Shown in pieces: positions 1 to 8,597 of a DNA stretch of 54,083 bases. The notes below the pieces were generated by a model that saw only the letters and a list, made by a program, of their open reading frames with translations, searched no databases and was not told the origin of the DNA. Both the position numbers and the translations under genes were made by a program. This stretch comes from Tannerellaceae bacterium (GTDB lineage Bacteria; Bacteroidota; Bacteroidia; Bacteroidales; Tannerellaceae): assembly GCA_031278605.1 (NCBI GenBank), contig JAITKB010000034.1, positions 1 through 54,083 of the forward strand, given 5' to 3'. How positions within the stretch are numbered: position 1 is the first letter of the stretch; each line of letters starts with the position of its first letter.

Positions 1-774
1 GGGATCTTTCACCCCGTCGCGCATGAAGCTGATGTCGGAGATGATACCCAGCATATTGTCTTTGTAGGTTTCAAAGACTTCGATGGCTTCCTCGTAGGTA
101 CGGGCCAGGAGGATTTTGGGTCGTCCCCGCATACGCAGGGTGCGTTGGTGGTCGTTCAGGGCTTCCTTGGAGAAGGACTGGCTTTGCTCCAGCACGAAGC
201 GGTAGAGGTGGGGCAGGGCCGAGGAGTAGAAACGGATGGAATCCTCCACCAGGAGGATGATCTGCACGCCGGTGCCGACCGTATCGTACGGGGCGTTCAT
301 CTTGTCTTCTATCAACTTGATGATGGCCAGAAGGAGTTCGGCATTGCCCAGCCAGCTGAACAGGTAGTCAATGGCGCCGAGGTCTTCTCCCTGCACGCGC
401 CGGGCCACTTCCCGGGAAAAGGGCGTGAGCACCACGATGGGGATTGCAGGGTATTGCTTTTTGATTTCCCTGGCGGCGGCAAAGATGTCGCGGTTGTCCA
501 TATTGGGCATACAGATGATGAGTTCAAAGTTCCGGTGGGCAAGTTCCCCCAGGGCTTCTTCCTCGCTGGATACCTGGGTAAAGCGCGGAGGGTAACGAAG
601 GCTTAGGGAGGTGTATTCGTTGAAGATCTGCTCGTCCACCCGTCCGTCGTCTTCGAGCATGAAGGCGTCGTATTTGGTGGCGATCAGCAGCACGTTGTAG
701 ATGCGCTTGTTCATCAGGTTGGCGAAGGAAACGTCCTTCAGGACCAGATTTTTGAAGGAAGGAATGGCCGTCAT
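1..774 (-). CDS. PEP/pyruvate-binding-domain protein with N-terminal receiver-like region (partial, runs off the window start)
   Basis: Minus frame opens at ATG 774 (MTAIPSFKNLVLKDVSFANLMNKRIYNVLLIATKYDAFMLEDDGRVDEQ...) and stays open to base 1; resembles the N-terminus of Bacteroidales phosphoenolpyruvate-synthase-like proteins. Only the N-terminal part is visible. Confidence 0.75.
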   Translation of the reverse strand, partial: MTAIPSFKNLVLKDVSFANLMNKRIYNVLLIATKYDAFMLEDDGRVDEQIFNEYTSLSLRYPPRFTQVSSEEEALGELAHRNFELIICMPNMDNRDIFAAAREIKKQYPAIPIVVLTPFSREVARRVQGEDLGAIDYLFSWLGNAELLLAIIKLIEDKMNAPYDTVGTGVQIILLVEDSIRFYSSALPHLYRFVLEQSQSFSKEALNDHQRTLRMRGRPKILLARTYEEAIEVFETYKDNMLGIISDISFMRDGVKDP

Positions 775-939
775 AAGTTGTTCGTATAGCTATTATTATG
801 TCTGCAAATGAACTCTTTTTTTTCTTACCGGCGGCTATTCTCCGAGGTAAATCGCTAACTGATTGAAACGAAGTCGTGTGACTTTCCCCGCCAAAGCAAT
901 ATGAACCACGAATCACGAACCACGAACCGCTAAAAAATA

Positions 940-947
940 TACCTTTG
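940..947 (+). promoter_or_regulatory. Bacteroidetes -7 box (TACCTTTG) upstream of myo-inositol-phosphate synthase
   Basis: TAnnTTTG consensus 36 bp upstream of the ATG at 983. Confidence 0.55.
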
Positions 948-982
948 CAATCATACTCATCAAATAATAACATACGACATTT

Positions 983-2287
983 ATGGAAACAACAGTGAAA
1001 GTGAAAGAAGCCGCCGGCAAACTCGGCGTGCTTGTAGTGGGAGTGGGAGGCGCTGTGGCCTCTACGTTTATTGCCGGCACCTTGTCTGTGCGTAAGGGGA
1101 CCGGCCTGCCCGTGGGATCCTTAACGCAATTGGCCACCATCCGCCTGGGTAAACGTAACGAGAATCGTTTCCCTAAGATTAAGGACGTCGTACCCCTGGC
1201 CGCACTCGACGACCTGGTGTTCGGCGGATGGGACATCTTTGAAGAAAACGTATACGAAGCAGCCCTGCACGCCGAAGTGCTCAAACCCGAAGACCTGAAC
1301 GTCGTGAAAGACGAACTGGAAACCATCCGGCCCATGCCCGCCGTCTTCGATCGCAACTTTGTGAAACGCCTGAACGGAACACACGTCAAGCCCACCGCCT
1401 CCCGACGGGCCTATGTCGACCGGCTGAGGGAAGACATCCGAAACTTCAAAGCACAACACCACTGCGAACGGATCGTGGTGATGTGGGCGGCCAGCACCGA
1501 AATCTACATCCCCCAAACCGCCCCGCACGAGAGCCTGGCGGCTTTTGAAAAAGCCCTGGAAGACAACGACACGGAAGCCATCTCCCCCAGCATGTGCTAC
1601 GCCTGGGCCGCCGTGAGCGAAGGAGCCCCCTTTATCATGGGAGCGCCCAACCTCTGCGTGGACATCCCCGCCCTGTGGGAACTCGCCGAAAGGGAAAAGG
1701 CGCCCCTGTGCGGAAAAGACTACAAAACAGGACAAACCCTGCTCAAAACCGTCCTCGCCCCCATGCTCAAAACCCGGATGCTGGGACTCGAAGGCTGGTT
1801 CTCCACCAACATACTCGGCAACCGCGACGGGGAAGTGCTGGACGACCCCGGATCTTTCAAAACCAAGGAAGTAAGCAAACTCTCGGTCATCGACACCATC
1901 CTGCAAACCGAAGTCTACCCCGAACTCTACGGCCATATCTACCACAAGGTGCGCATCAACTACTACCCTCCGCGCAAAGACAACAAAGAGGGATGGGACA
2001 ACATCGACATCGTAGGCTGGCTGGGATACCCCATGCAGCTGAAGGTCGACTTCCTGTGCCGCGACTCGATTCTGGCCGCCCCGCTGTGCTTGGATCTGGT
2101 CCTGTTTGCCGACCTGGCCCTGCGTTGCGGTTTCCACGGCATCCAGTCGTGGCTGTCCTTCTACTTCAAAAGCCCCATGCATGCCCCCGGTCGCGTCCCG
2201 GAACACGACCTGTTCATCCAGCACACGATCCTGAAAAACACGCTCCGGAAAATCATCGGCGAACCCACCCTGGACTACCTGGACTGA
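983..2287 (+). CDS. inositol-3-phosphate synthase (myo-inositol-1-phosphate synthase)
   Basis: 434-aa ORF; N-terminal GVGGAVASTFIAG nucleotide-binding loop, and TGQTLLKTVLAPMLKTRMLGLEGWFSTNILGNRDGEVL typical of the family. Confidence 0.93.
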   Translation: METTVKVKEAAGKLGVLVVGVGGAVASTFIAGTLSVRKGTGLPVGSLTQLATIRLGKRNENRFPKIKDVVPLAALDDLVFGGWDIFEENVYEAALHAEVLKPEDLNVVKDELETIRPMPAVFDRNFVKRLNGTHVKPTASRRAYVDRLREDIRNFKAQHHCERIVVMWAASTEIYIPQTAPHESLAAFEKALEDNDTEAISPSMCYAWAAVSEGAPFIMGAPNLCVDIPALWELAEREKAPLCGKDYKTGQTLLKTVLAPMLKTRMLGLEGWFSTNILGNRDGEVLDDPGSFKTKEVSKLSVIDTILQTEVYPELYGHIYHKVRINYYPPRKDNKEGWDNIDIVGWLGYPMQLKVDFLCRDSILAAPLCLDLVLFADLALRCGFHGIQSWLSFYFKSPMHAPGRVPEHDLFIQHTILKNTLRKIIGEPTLDYLD

Positions 2288-3072
2288 TGGATTTCGCAAT
2301 CATAGCCGCCGGGGAAGGCTCCCGTCTGGCCGAAGAAGGCGTCCGGGAACCCAAACCCCTGGTCCCACTACACGGCATCCCCCTGATAGACCGCCTGGTT
2401 GATATTTTCCTTCGCCACGGCGCCACCGCCCTCCACGTGATCGTCAACGAAGAAATGACCGAGGTGCAAAAGCATCTGCAACAGATGAAACTCCCCATCC
2501 CGCTACACCTTACGGTGAAATCCACCCCCGGCCCCGTGCAGAGTTTCTTCTTCCTCAGCCTCCGTTTGCGGGGGGAACGCTTCTGCCTCACGACCGTTGA
2601 TAGCGTCTTCCGGGAAGAGGACTTCAGCCGTTACCTCGACGCCTTCCGGGAGGAAGAGGCCGACGCACTGATGGCCGTTACCGAATACGTCGACGACGAA
2701 AAACCCCTCTACGTCCATACCGACGAACAAGGCTTTATCCGTCGCTTCGCCGACCAAACCCAAAGTCGCTACGTATCGGGCGGAATCTACGGCCTGAAAC
2801 GCTCCGCACTCCGGGTGTTGCAAAACTCCATCCGAAACAACGAACTCCGTATGCGTCATTACCAACGCCGCCTGTTGGCCGAAGGCCTTAGCCTCAAGGC
2901 CTACCCCTTTGGGCAAATCCTGGACATCGACCACGCCTCCGACATTGAAAAAGCCGAACACTTCCTAAATCCACCCTCCTTTACCCCTTCAGCCCATGCA
3001 CCTTATGAACGAACCCACCCTGGCCGGCATCCGGCGTGGAAGACAATTCTCCCCCAACCATGTGGAAAATGA
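2287..3072 (+). CDS. NTP transferase (sugar/inositol-phosphate nucleotidyltransferase-like)
   Basis: Start overlaps the upstream stop (TGATG); MDFAIIAAGEGSRLAEEGVREPKPLVPLHGIPLIDRL nucleotidyltransferase signature. The real start is internal to the 1594..3072 ORF. Confidence 0.85.
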   Translation: MDFAIIAAGEGSRLAEEGVREPKPLVPLHGIPLIDRLVDIFLRHGATALHVIVNEEMTEVQKHLQQMKLPIPLHLTVKSTPGPVQSFFFLSLRLRGERFCLTTVDSVFREEDFSRYLDAFREEEADALMAVTEYVDDEKPLYVHTDEQGFIRRFADQTQSRYVSGGIYGLKRSALRVLQNSIRNNELRMRHYQRRLLAEGLSLKAYPFGQILDIDHASDIEKAEHFLNPPSFTPSAHAPYERTHPGRHPAWKTILPQPCGK

Positions 3073-3892
3073 CGCGGCCATCTTTGACCTCACCGCCGAA
3101 GAACTCCGCAAACGGGGATGCCTCGTGAAGGAATACCCGGAATCGGCCCTGGAGGAAAACGCCGTGGAAGAAAGCCTCATCTTCCACATGGCACGCGACA
3201 GCCGCTCGGTGCGGAAACTCCAAACCTACGAAAACGAAGGGCGTCTCGTGGTGAACTCGCCCCGGGGAATCCAAAACTGCACCCGCGAAAGCATGACCCG
3301 TCTGCTGCTGGCCAACCACGTCCCGCACCCCAAAAGCCTGATCGTGCCTACCGACATCAACCCCCTGCCCCTGCTTCGCGAGGCAGGAATGCAACGCTGC
3401 TGGATCAAGCGGGGAGACTTCCACGCCGTTTGCCGCGAAGACGTCGCTTACGTCCGGGACCGGGAAGAAGCCCCCGACATCCTGCGAGGCTACGCCCTTC
3501 GGGGAATCAAGCAGGCCGTGATCAACGAACACCTTCGCGGCGACCTGGTGAAGTTCTACGGCGTGCTGGGCACCCGCTTCTTCCATTGGTTTTACCCTTT
3601 GCCGGCCCACCACAGCAAATTCGGTCTGGAGCAAATCAACGGGACGGCCAAAGGCTTCCCTTTCGCCCCCGAAAAACTCCGCAGCCTGTGCAACCGTACA
3701 GCCCGCATCCTGAACACCCAGGTCTACGGGGGAGACTGCATCGTCTCCCCGGAAGGCCTCGTGGACATCATCGACTTCAACGACTGGCCCAGCTTCGCCC
3801 CCTGCCGCAAGGAAGCCGCCCGGTACATTGCCAAACGTATTTATACCCTGATAAGCACCTCATGCGAAACCCAACACCCGATAGTCCGTTAG
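2996..3892 (+). CDS. ATP-grasp-like protein in the inositol-lipid cluster
   Basis: 298-aa ORF; LAGIRRGRQFSPNHVENDAAIFDLTAEELRKRG N-terminus, LLLANHVPHPKSL, CWIKRGDFH, GDCIVSPEGLVDIIDFNDWPSF resembling an ATP-grasp fold (K-binding strand and DFNDWPSF metal-binding end). Confidence 0.65.
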   Translation: MHLMNEPTLAGIRRGRQFSPNHVENDAAIFDLTAEELRKRGCLVKEYPESALEENAVEESLIFHMARDSRSVRKLQTYENEGRLVVNSPRGIQNCTRESMTRLLLANHVPHPKSLIVPTDINPLPLLREAGMQRCWIKRGDFHAVCREDVAYVRDREEAPDILRGYALRGIKQAVINEHLRGDLVKFYGVLGTRFFHWFYPLPAHHSKFGLEQINGTAKGFPFAPEKLRSLCNRTARILNTQVYGGDCIVSPEGLVDIIDFNDWPSFAPCRKEAARYIAKRIYTLISTSCETQHPIVR

Positions 3893-4797
3893 TTGCCAGC
3901 TTCAAGTCCATGGACACGGAAGAGTTCCTCGACATCCACTTCTACCGCCCCCTGGGCTATGCCTGGGCGATCGCCTTTAGGAAATGGGGCGTCCACCCCA
4001 ACAGCGTTACCCTGGCGGCGATCCTTTTGGGCATCGCCGCGGGGATTTGCTTTTATTTCCGCGACCTCCGGGTGAACATCCCCGGCATGTTGCTCTTAGT
4101 GTGGGCCAATACCTACGACAGCGCCGACGGACAGTTGGCCCGCATGACCCGCCGGACCTCCCCGCTGGGACGTATGCTGGACGGCTTCTGCGGACAAGCC
4201 TGGTTCGTCACCATCTACGCCGCCATCTGCCTCCGCCTGACACCCGAATGGGGCCTGTGGATCTGGCTGCTGGGAGCCATAACCGGATACGGCCACAGCC
4301 GGCAGGCAGCCCTGGCCGACTATTACAGGAACCTGCATCTGCTCTTTCTGAAAGGAAAAGCGGGCAGCGAACTCTCCGATAGCGCTACCCTAAGGATCGA
4401 GGCCCGGGGTTTGTCCCGGAAGGAAAACCCTCTCCTTTGGCTCGGCAACCTCCTCTACCTGAATTACACCAGGGGGCAGGAAAAACACACCCCCCGCCTG
4501 CAAGCCCTGATGGAGGTTCTCCACTCCAAGTACAACGGCCAAGCCCCGGCCTGGTTCCGGGAATCCTTCTGCCGGGAAAGCCTCCCGCTGATGAAGTACG
4601 CCAACATCCTGTCGTTCAATACGCGCTCCATCGTCCTTTTCCTGGCCCTTCTGGTCGACCTTCCCTGGCTCTACTTCGTGTTTGAGCTTACCCTTATGAA
4701 CCTCCTGCTGGTGTACATGGTCGCAAAACACGAACACTTTTGCACCACCTTCACCGAACAATTAAACAACCAACCGAAAGAAACATGTTCCACTTAA
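3862..4797 (+). CDS. CDP-alcohol phosphatidyltransferase family protein (probable phosphatidylinositol-phosphate synthase-type enzyme)
   Basis: 311 aa from ATG 3862; multi-helix membrane protein with DSADGQLARMTRRTSPLGRMLD signature. Confidence 0.85.
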   Translation: MRNPTPDSPLVASFKSMDTEEFLDIHFYRPLGYAWAIAFRKWGVHPNSVTLAAILLGIAAGICFYFRDLRVNIPGMLLLVWANTYDSADGQLARMTRRTSPLGRMLDGFCGQAWFVTIYAAICLRLTPEWGLWIWLLGAITGYGHSRQAALADYYRNLHLLFLKGKAGSELSDSATLRIEARGLSRKENPLLWLGNLLYLNYTRGQEKHTPRLQALMEVLHSKYNGQAPAWFRESFCRESLPLMKYANILSFNTRSIVLFLALLVDLPWLYFVFELTLMNLLLVYMVAKHEHFCTTFTEQLNNQPKETCST

Positions 4798-5519
4798 GCA
4801 ACCTGAAAGGCATCCTCTTCGATTACGGCGGCACGATAGACACCAACGGCACGCACTGGGCAGAGGTGCTGTGGGAATCCTATCAAACCCTGGGAATCCC
4901 CGTGACAAAGGAATCCTTCCGCAAAGCCTACGTCCACGCCGAGCAAACGCTGGGGCACGACGGCGCAGTATCCCCTTCCCTCGGCTTCCGCCTCCTGCTG
5001 GAAAGCAAAGCGCAGCTCCAGCTCCAGTGGCTAAAGGATCAAAACCTCCTGGCAAAGAAGGAACACACCCTATCCCTGGCCGCAGCCATCTCCGCCCGGG
5101 GCTTCTCCTATGCCCAAACAACCGTCAACGCCCTTGGCCAAAAACTCCTGCAACCCCTGGCCGCACGGTATCCCCTCGTGTTGGTGTCGAATTTCTACGG
5201 CAACCTCCACGCCGTCCTGGCGGATTTCCGCCTGGAAGAAGTGTTTGCCTGTGTGATTGAATCCGCCGCGGTGGGCGTTCGCAAACCCGACCCGGCGATT
5301 TACCGGCTGGGGCTGGAGCAATTGAGACTTCTCCCCGAAGAGGTCCTCGTCGTTGGCGACTCCTACACGAACGACATCCTCCCGGCCGCAAGCCTCGGAT
5401 GCCACACCGTCTGGCTGAAAAAGTCCGGATGGGAAGGAGATGAACAAGGGAAGGGGAAGGAAACGCCCGGCATCGTCATCCGGGACCTGATGGAGTTAAG
5501 GGAAATCGTTCGTTTATGA
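4785..5519 (+). CDS. HAD family hydrolase (candidate inositol-lipid phosphatase)
   Basis: ATG 4785 MFHLSNLKGILFDYGGTIDTNGTHWAEV; LVLVSNFYGNL, GVRKPDPAIYRL, VLVVGDSYTNDILPAASLGC HAD motifs. Confidence 0.88.
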   Translation: MFHLSNLKGILFDYGGTIDTNGTHWAEVLWESYQTLGIPVTKESFRKAYVHAEQTLGHDGAVSPSLGFRLLLESKAQLQLQWLKDQNLLAKKEHTLSLAAAISARGFSYAQTTVNALGQKLLQPLAARYPLVLVSNFYGNLHAVLADFRLEEVFACVIESAAVGVRKPDPAIYRLGLEQLRLLPEEVLVVGDSYTNDILPAASLGCHTVWLKKSGWEGDEQGKGKETPGIVIRDLMELREIVRL

Positions 5520-6413
5520 GCGCTGCCGCTTCTTCCACAACTGATAACTGTTGATGATGTTTTGCCACAAAACATAGGCGGCAGGAGCCACCGAAGAAAC
5601 CGGATGAAGATAAGCCTGGGCAATCCAGATAGCCAGGATGGTGTTCTTCTGCCCCAAACCCTGCCCGCAGGAAACCGGGTCGCCGTAATGCCGCCCGATG
5701 CGGCGGCCCAGCAGAAACTGACCCGCACAGATCCCCAGCGACACAAGAGCCAGCGCTATCTCCGTGCGGTAATCGGGATTCTCTTCGTCGGCCAGGAATC
5801 CCACCGTTTTGGCCGTCACCACCGTGAGGGCTATCGCCCAGAGGTAGAACGAGAGGTTCCCCAGGCGCTGCATCCGGGCATTCACCCCGGGCAGGGCGTA
5901 GCGGATAAACCAAGCCGACAGCAAGGGACAAAGCAGCACAGGAGCTACCCGACAAAAGATGTGGAACAGGGAATCCGTAAACAACAAATCCGCATGGGAG
6001 CCTGCCAGGGGCAAAAACAACGGGGCAAGCATCGCCACGCCCAGGTTGCACAACAGCAAATAACTCGTGAGAAACCCCACGTTGCCTCCCAATAATCCCG
6101 TAACAACGGCCGCCGAAGTAGCCGTGGGCGCCAGTACACAGATAAAGGCGCCCTGCGCCACCACGGGATTGTACCACATCAGCAGAGCATATACCGCCAT
6201 GCTGCCGATCAATTGGATCAGCAGCAGCCAGCCGTGGGCAGGGCGAACTGCCACGGCGCGGGGCGACAGTTTGCAGAAGGTCAGCAGCAACATGGCAAAT
6301 ATCAGATAGGGCGTAAGGAAAGCAAGGCAGCTTATCCACCGATAAGCCGCCACTCCCAGGAGCATGGCCACAGCCAGCGCCTGGTTCTTTAGGATTCCCA
6401 GGATCTTTGCCAC
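5514..6413 (-). CDS. bile acid:sodium symporter-like (BASS family) transporter
   Basis: 299 aa, multiple TM segments, VLAPTATSAAVVTGLLGGNVGF and GQGLGQKNTILAIWIAQAYLHP typical of the family. Confidence 0.75.
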   Translation of the reverse strand: MAKILGILKNQALAVAMLLGVAAYRWISCLAFLTPYLIFAMLLLTFCKLSPRAVAVRPAHGWLLLIQLIGSMAVYALLMWYNPVVAQGAFICVLAPTATSAAVVTGLLGGNVGFLTSYLLLCNLGVAMLAPLFLPLAGSHADLLFTDSLFHIFCRVAPVLLCPLLSAWFIRYALPGVNARMQRLGNLSFYLWAIALTVVTAKTVGFLADEENPDYRTEIALALVSLGICAGQFLLGRRIGRHYGDPVSCGQGLGQKNTILAIWIAQAYLHPVSSVAPAAYVLWQNIINSYQLWKKRQRS

Positions 6414-6416
6414 TTT

Positions 6417-8405
6417 TTATGGAAGGGGTATGTATTGCACGAAAGCCTCGATGGCTTCGTAGGCGGCGAGGCCCAACTGCCGGTAGAGGTCGGCCGTAGC
6501 GCGGTTGCGGTCTTCGGCGCGTTGCCAGAACAGGCGTTCGTCGTTCCCCAGGAACGGGGCGCTTTCGGCCTGCGACTGATGGCGCAGGATGGCATTCCGC
6601 TTGCTGCGCAGTTCTTCGGGGCTGATGGGCACGGCCATTTCGATGTGATCCATTTCCCATTCCGCCCAGGCCCCGCGATACATCCAGATGCGGCATTGCT
6701 TCATCCAGGCTTCATCCTTCAACTCGTCGATGGCGGCCAAGGCTGCGTCGAGGCATACCTTGTGCGTCCCGTGCGGGTCGGCCAGGTCGCCGGCTACGAA
6801 GACCTGGTCGGGCCGTATCTCCTGCAGAAAGTTGCGAACGATTTTCACATCCTCCTCGCCCAGGTCTTTCTTCTTCACCGTGCCGGTTTCGTAGAAGGGA
6901 AGGTCAAGGAAGCGGATGCGTGACTCGTTCGTGATTCCCGAATAACGTGCCGCCGCGCGGGCTTCTTCCCGTCGGATGGTGCCTTTCATGAAGAGCACAT
7001 CGTCTTTTTCCCTTTCGCCTTCCTTCTTTTCGTGGCGCAGGTAGCGGATGATTTCTTCGGCTTTCTGTCGCAGGGTTTGTTCGCCGGGCGAGTAGCGGCG
7101 GCATACGTCGCAGAGGTATTCGCAATAGCGGAGCACTTCCTCGTCGCCCACGGCAATATTGCCGGAGGTCTGATAGGCCACATACACCTCGTGTCCCTGC
7201 CGGCAAAGGCGATGGAAGGTGCCGCCCATGGAGATCACATCGTCGTCGGGATGGGGGCTGAAGATGATCACCTTTTTGGGATAAGGCAGCGCTCGTTCGG
7301 GGCGATTCGAGTCCTCCGCATGGGGCTTCCCGCCCGGCCATCCGGTGATGGTGTGCTGTATGTCGTTAAATATCTTAATGTTCACGTTGTAGGCCGAGCC
7401 GTACAGGGCCAGGAGTTCTCCCAATCCGTTTTCGCTGTAATCCTTATTGGTCAGTTTCAGGATCGGCTTGCCGGTCAGCCGGCAGAGCCGGACGATGGCC
7501 CGACGTATCAGCTTATTGTCCCATTCGCAGCTTGTTACCAGCCAGGGACGGTCGATGCGCGTGAGTTGTCCGGCGGCCGTGAGGTCTATAACGGCCCGGA
7601 CGTTGCGGGCGCTTTGCAGACAGGATGCCGGCAGGCTGTCGGAGGCATTGCCTTCCACGGCTTCCCGGATGATCCCGGCTTTGCTTTCTCCCCAGGCCAT
7701 CAGGCGGATTTGCCGGGCGTTCAGCAACGTGGACATGCCCATGGTGATAACCCCGGCCGGCACATTCTCTACCGATCCGAAGATGCGGGCCGCCTCCTTG
7801 CGCGAATCGTTATCGAGCAGGATCAAACGCGTGGCGGTATTGGCGCCGGAGCCGGGACCGTTGAAACTGATATTGCCTGCATGTCCGATGCCCAGCAGGA
7901 CGGCGTCTATGCCGCCGACCCGTTTGATTTCCTGTTCGTAGTGGAGGCAAAAATCCAGAAGGTGTTCCTTGGGCATAAACCCGTCGGGGGAATAAATGTT
8001 TTCGGGCAACACATCCACATGATCCAGGAAATAATCCTTCAGGTAAGCCAAGTTGCTGTAAGCCTCCGAGCTAAGCGGGTAAAACTCATAGAGGTTAAAC
8101 ACGATTACGTTCCGGAAGCTGAGTTGTTCTTCCCTGTGCAGGCGGATCCATTCCCTGAAAACGCTTTGCGGGGTCCGTCCTCCCGGCAGGGCCAGGACGA
8201 AGGCTTGGTGGTTGGTTTGTTTTTCGCGGATTTGCGCCGCGATTTCTCCGGCAATAAGCCGTGAGCCTTCGTCGGTGGATTCGCACACCAGGGTAGGGAT
8301 CTTTTCAAAGCGGGTGACTACCGACTGTTCGTAGTCATTGGCCGGACGATAATACCGCGCAGGTATTCGTGTGAGTGAAATCCGGGAACTTAAATTTGTT
8401 TTCAT
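6417..8405 (-). CDS. glucosamine-6-phosphate deaminase-like / PIG-L deacetylase fusion protein
   Basis: 662 aa; N-terminal NagB-like domain (GIGHAGNISFNGPGS) and C-terminal PIG-L/LmbE domain (IIFSPHPDDDVISMGGT ... DPHGTHKV). Confidence 0.9.
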   Translation of the reverse strand: MKTNLSSRISLTRIPARYYRPANDYEQSVVTRFEKIPTLVCESTDEGSRLIAGEIAAQIREKQTNHQAFVLALPGGRTPQSVFREWIRLHREEQLSFRNVIVFNLYEFYPLSSEAYSNLAYLKDYFLDHVDVLPENIYSPDGFMPKEHLLDFCLHYEQEIKRVGGIDAVLLGIGHAGNISFNGPGSGANTATRLILLDNDSRKEAARIFGSVENVPAGVITMGMSTLLNARQIRLMAWGESKAGIIREAVEGNASDSLPASCLQSARNVRAVIDLTAAGQLTRIDRPWLVTSCEWDNKLIRRAIVRLCRLTGKPILKLTNKDYSENGLGELLALYGSAYNVNIKIFNDIQHTITGWPGGKPHAEDSNRPERALPYPKKVIIFSPHPDDDVISMGGTFHRLCRQGHEVYVAYQTSGNIAVGDEEVLRYCEYLCDVCRRYSPGEQTLRQKAEEIIRYLRHEKKEGEREKDDVLFMKGTIRREEARAAARYSGITNESRIRFLDLPFYETGTVKKKDLGEEDVKIVRNFLQEIRPDQVFVAGDLADPHGTHKVCLDAALAAIDELKDEAWMKQCRIWMYRGAWAEWEMDHIEMAVPISPEELRSKRNAILRHQSQAESAPFLGNDERLFWQRAEDRNRATADLYRQLGLAAYEAIEAFVQYIPLP

Positions 8406-8488
8406 TATGCGTTGCTTTTTTATTATTTATCGGGAAGCAAAAGTAATAAAAAAAAGACGAGGCCTCCCCCGCGTTGGGGGGATGGGGG

Positions 8489-8597
8489 CTATTCCTTCCA
8501 AATGCAGTGAATGGGGTAGTGCTTAATCAAATGGGCTGGTTCAACAGGAAGGATCTCAAAACCAGATATACGCTTGTGTGTCTATCAGCAATCTCAT
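8489..8597 (-). pseudogene. VapC-like PIN toxin remnant with internal deletion
   Basis: ATG at 8597 overlaps the antitoxin stop (ATGA): MRLLIDTQAYIWF then TGA; the +1 frame continues GFEILPVEPAHLIKHYPIHCIWKE*, resembling a mid-to-late PIN-toxin segment. Confidence 0.6.

Noticed and set aside
1594-2286. N-terminal extension of the 492-aa ORF before the nucleotidyltransferase
   Set aside because: Overlaps myo-inositol-phosphate synthase in another frame; the AAGEGSRL signature begins right after ATG 2287.
1121-2299. 392-aa minus-strand ORF opposite myo-inositol-phosphate synthase
   Set aside because: Antisense shadow ORF of a highly conserved enzyme.
7032-8264. 410-aa plus-strand ORF opposite the NagB-like/PIG-L fusion
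   Set aside because: Antisense shadow; no domain signature.
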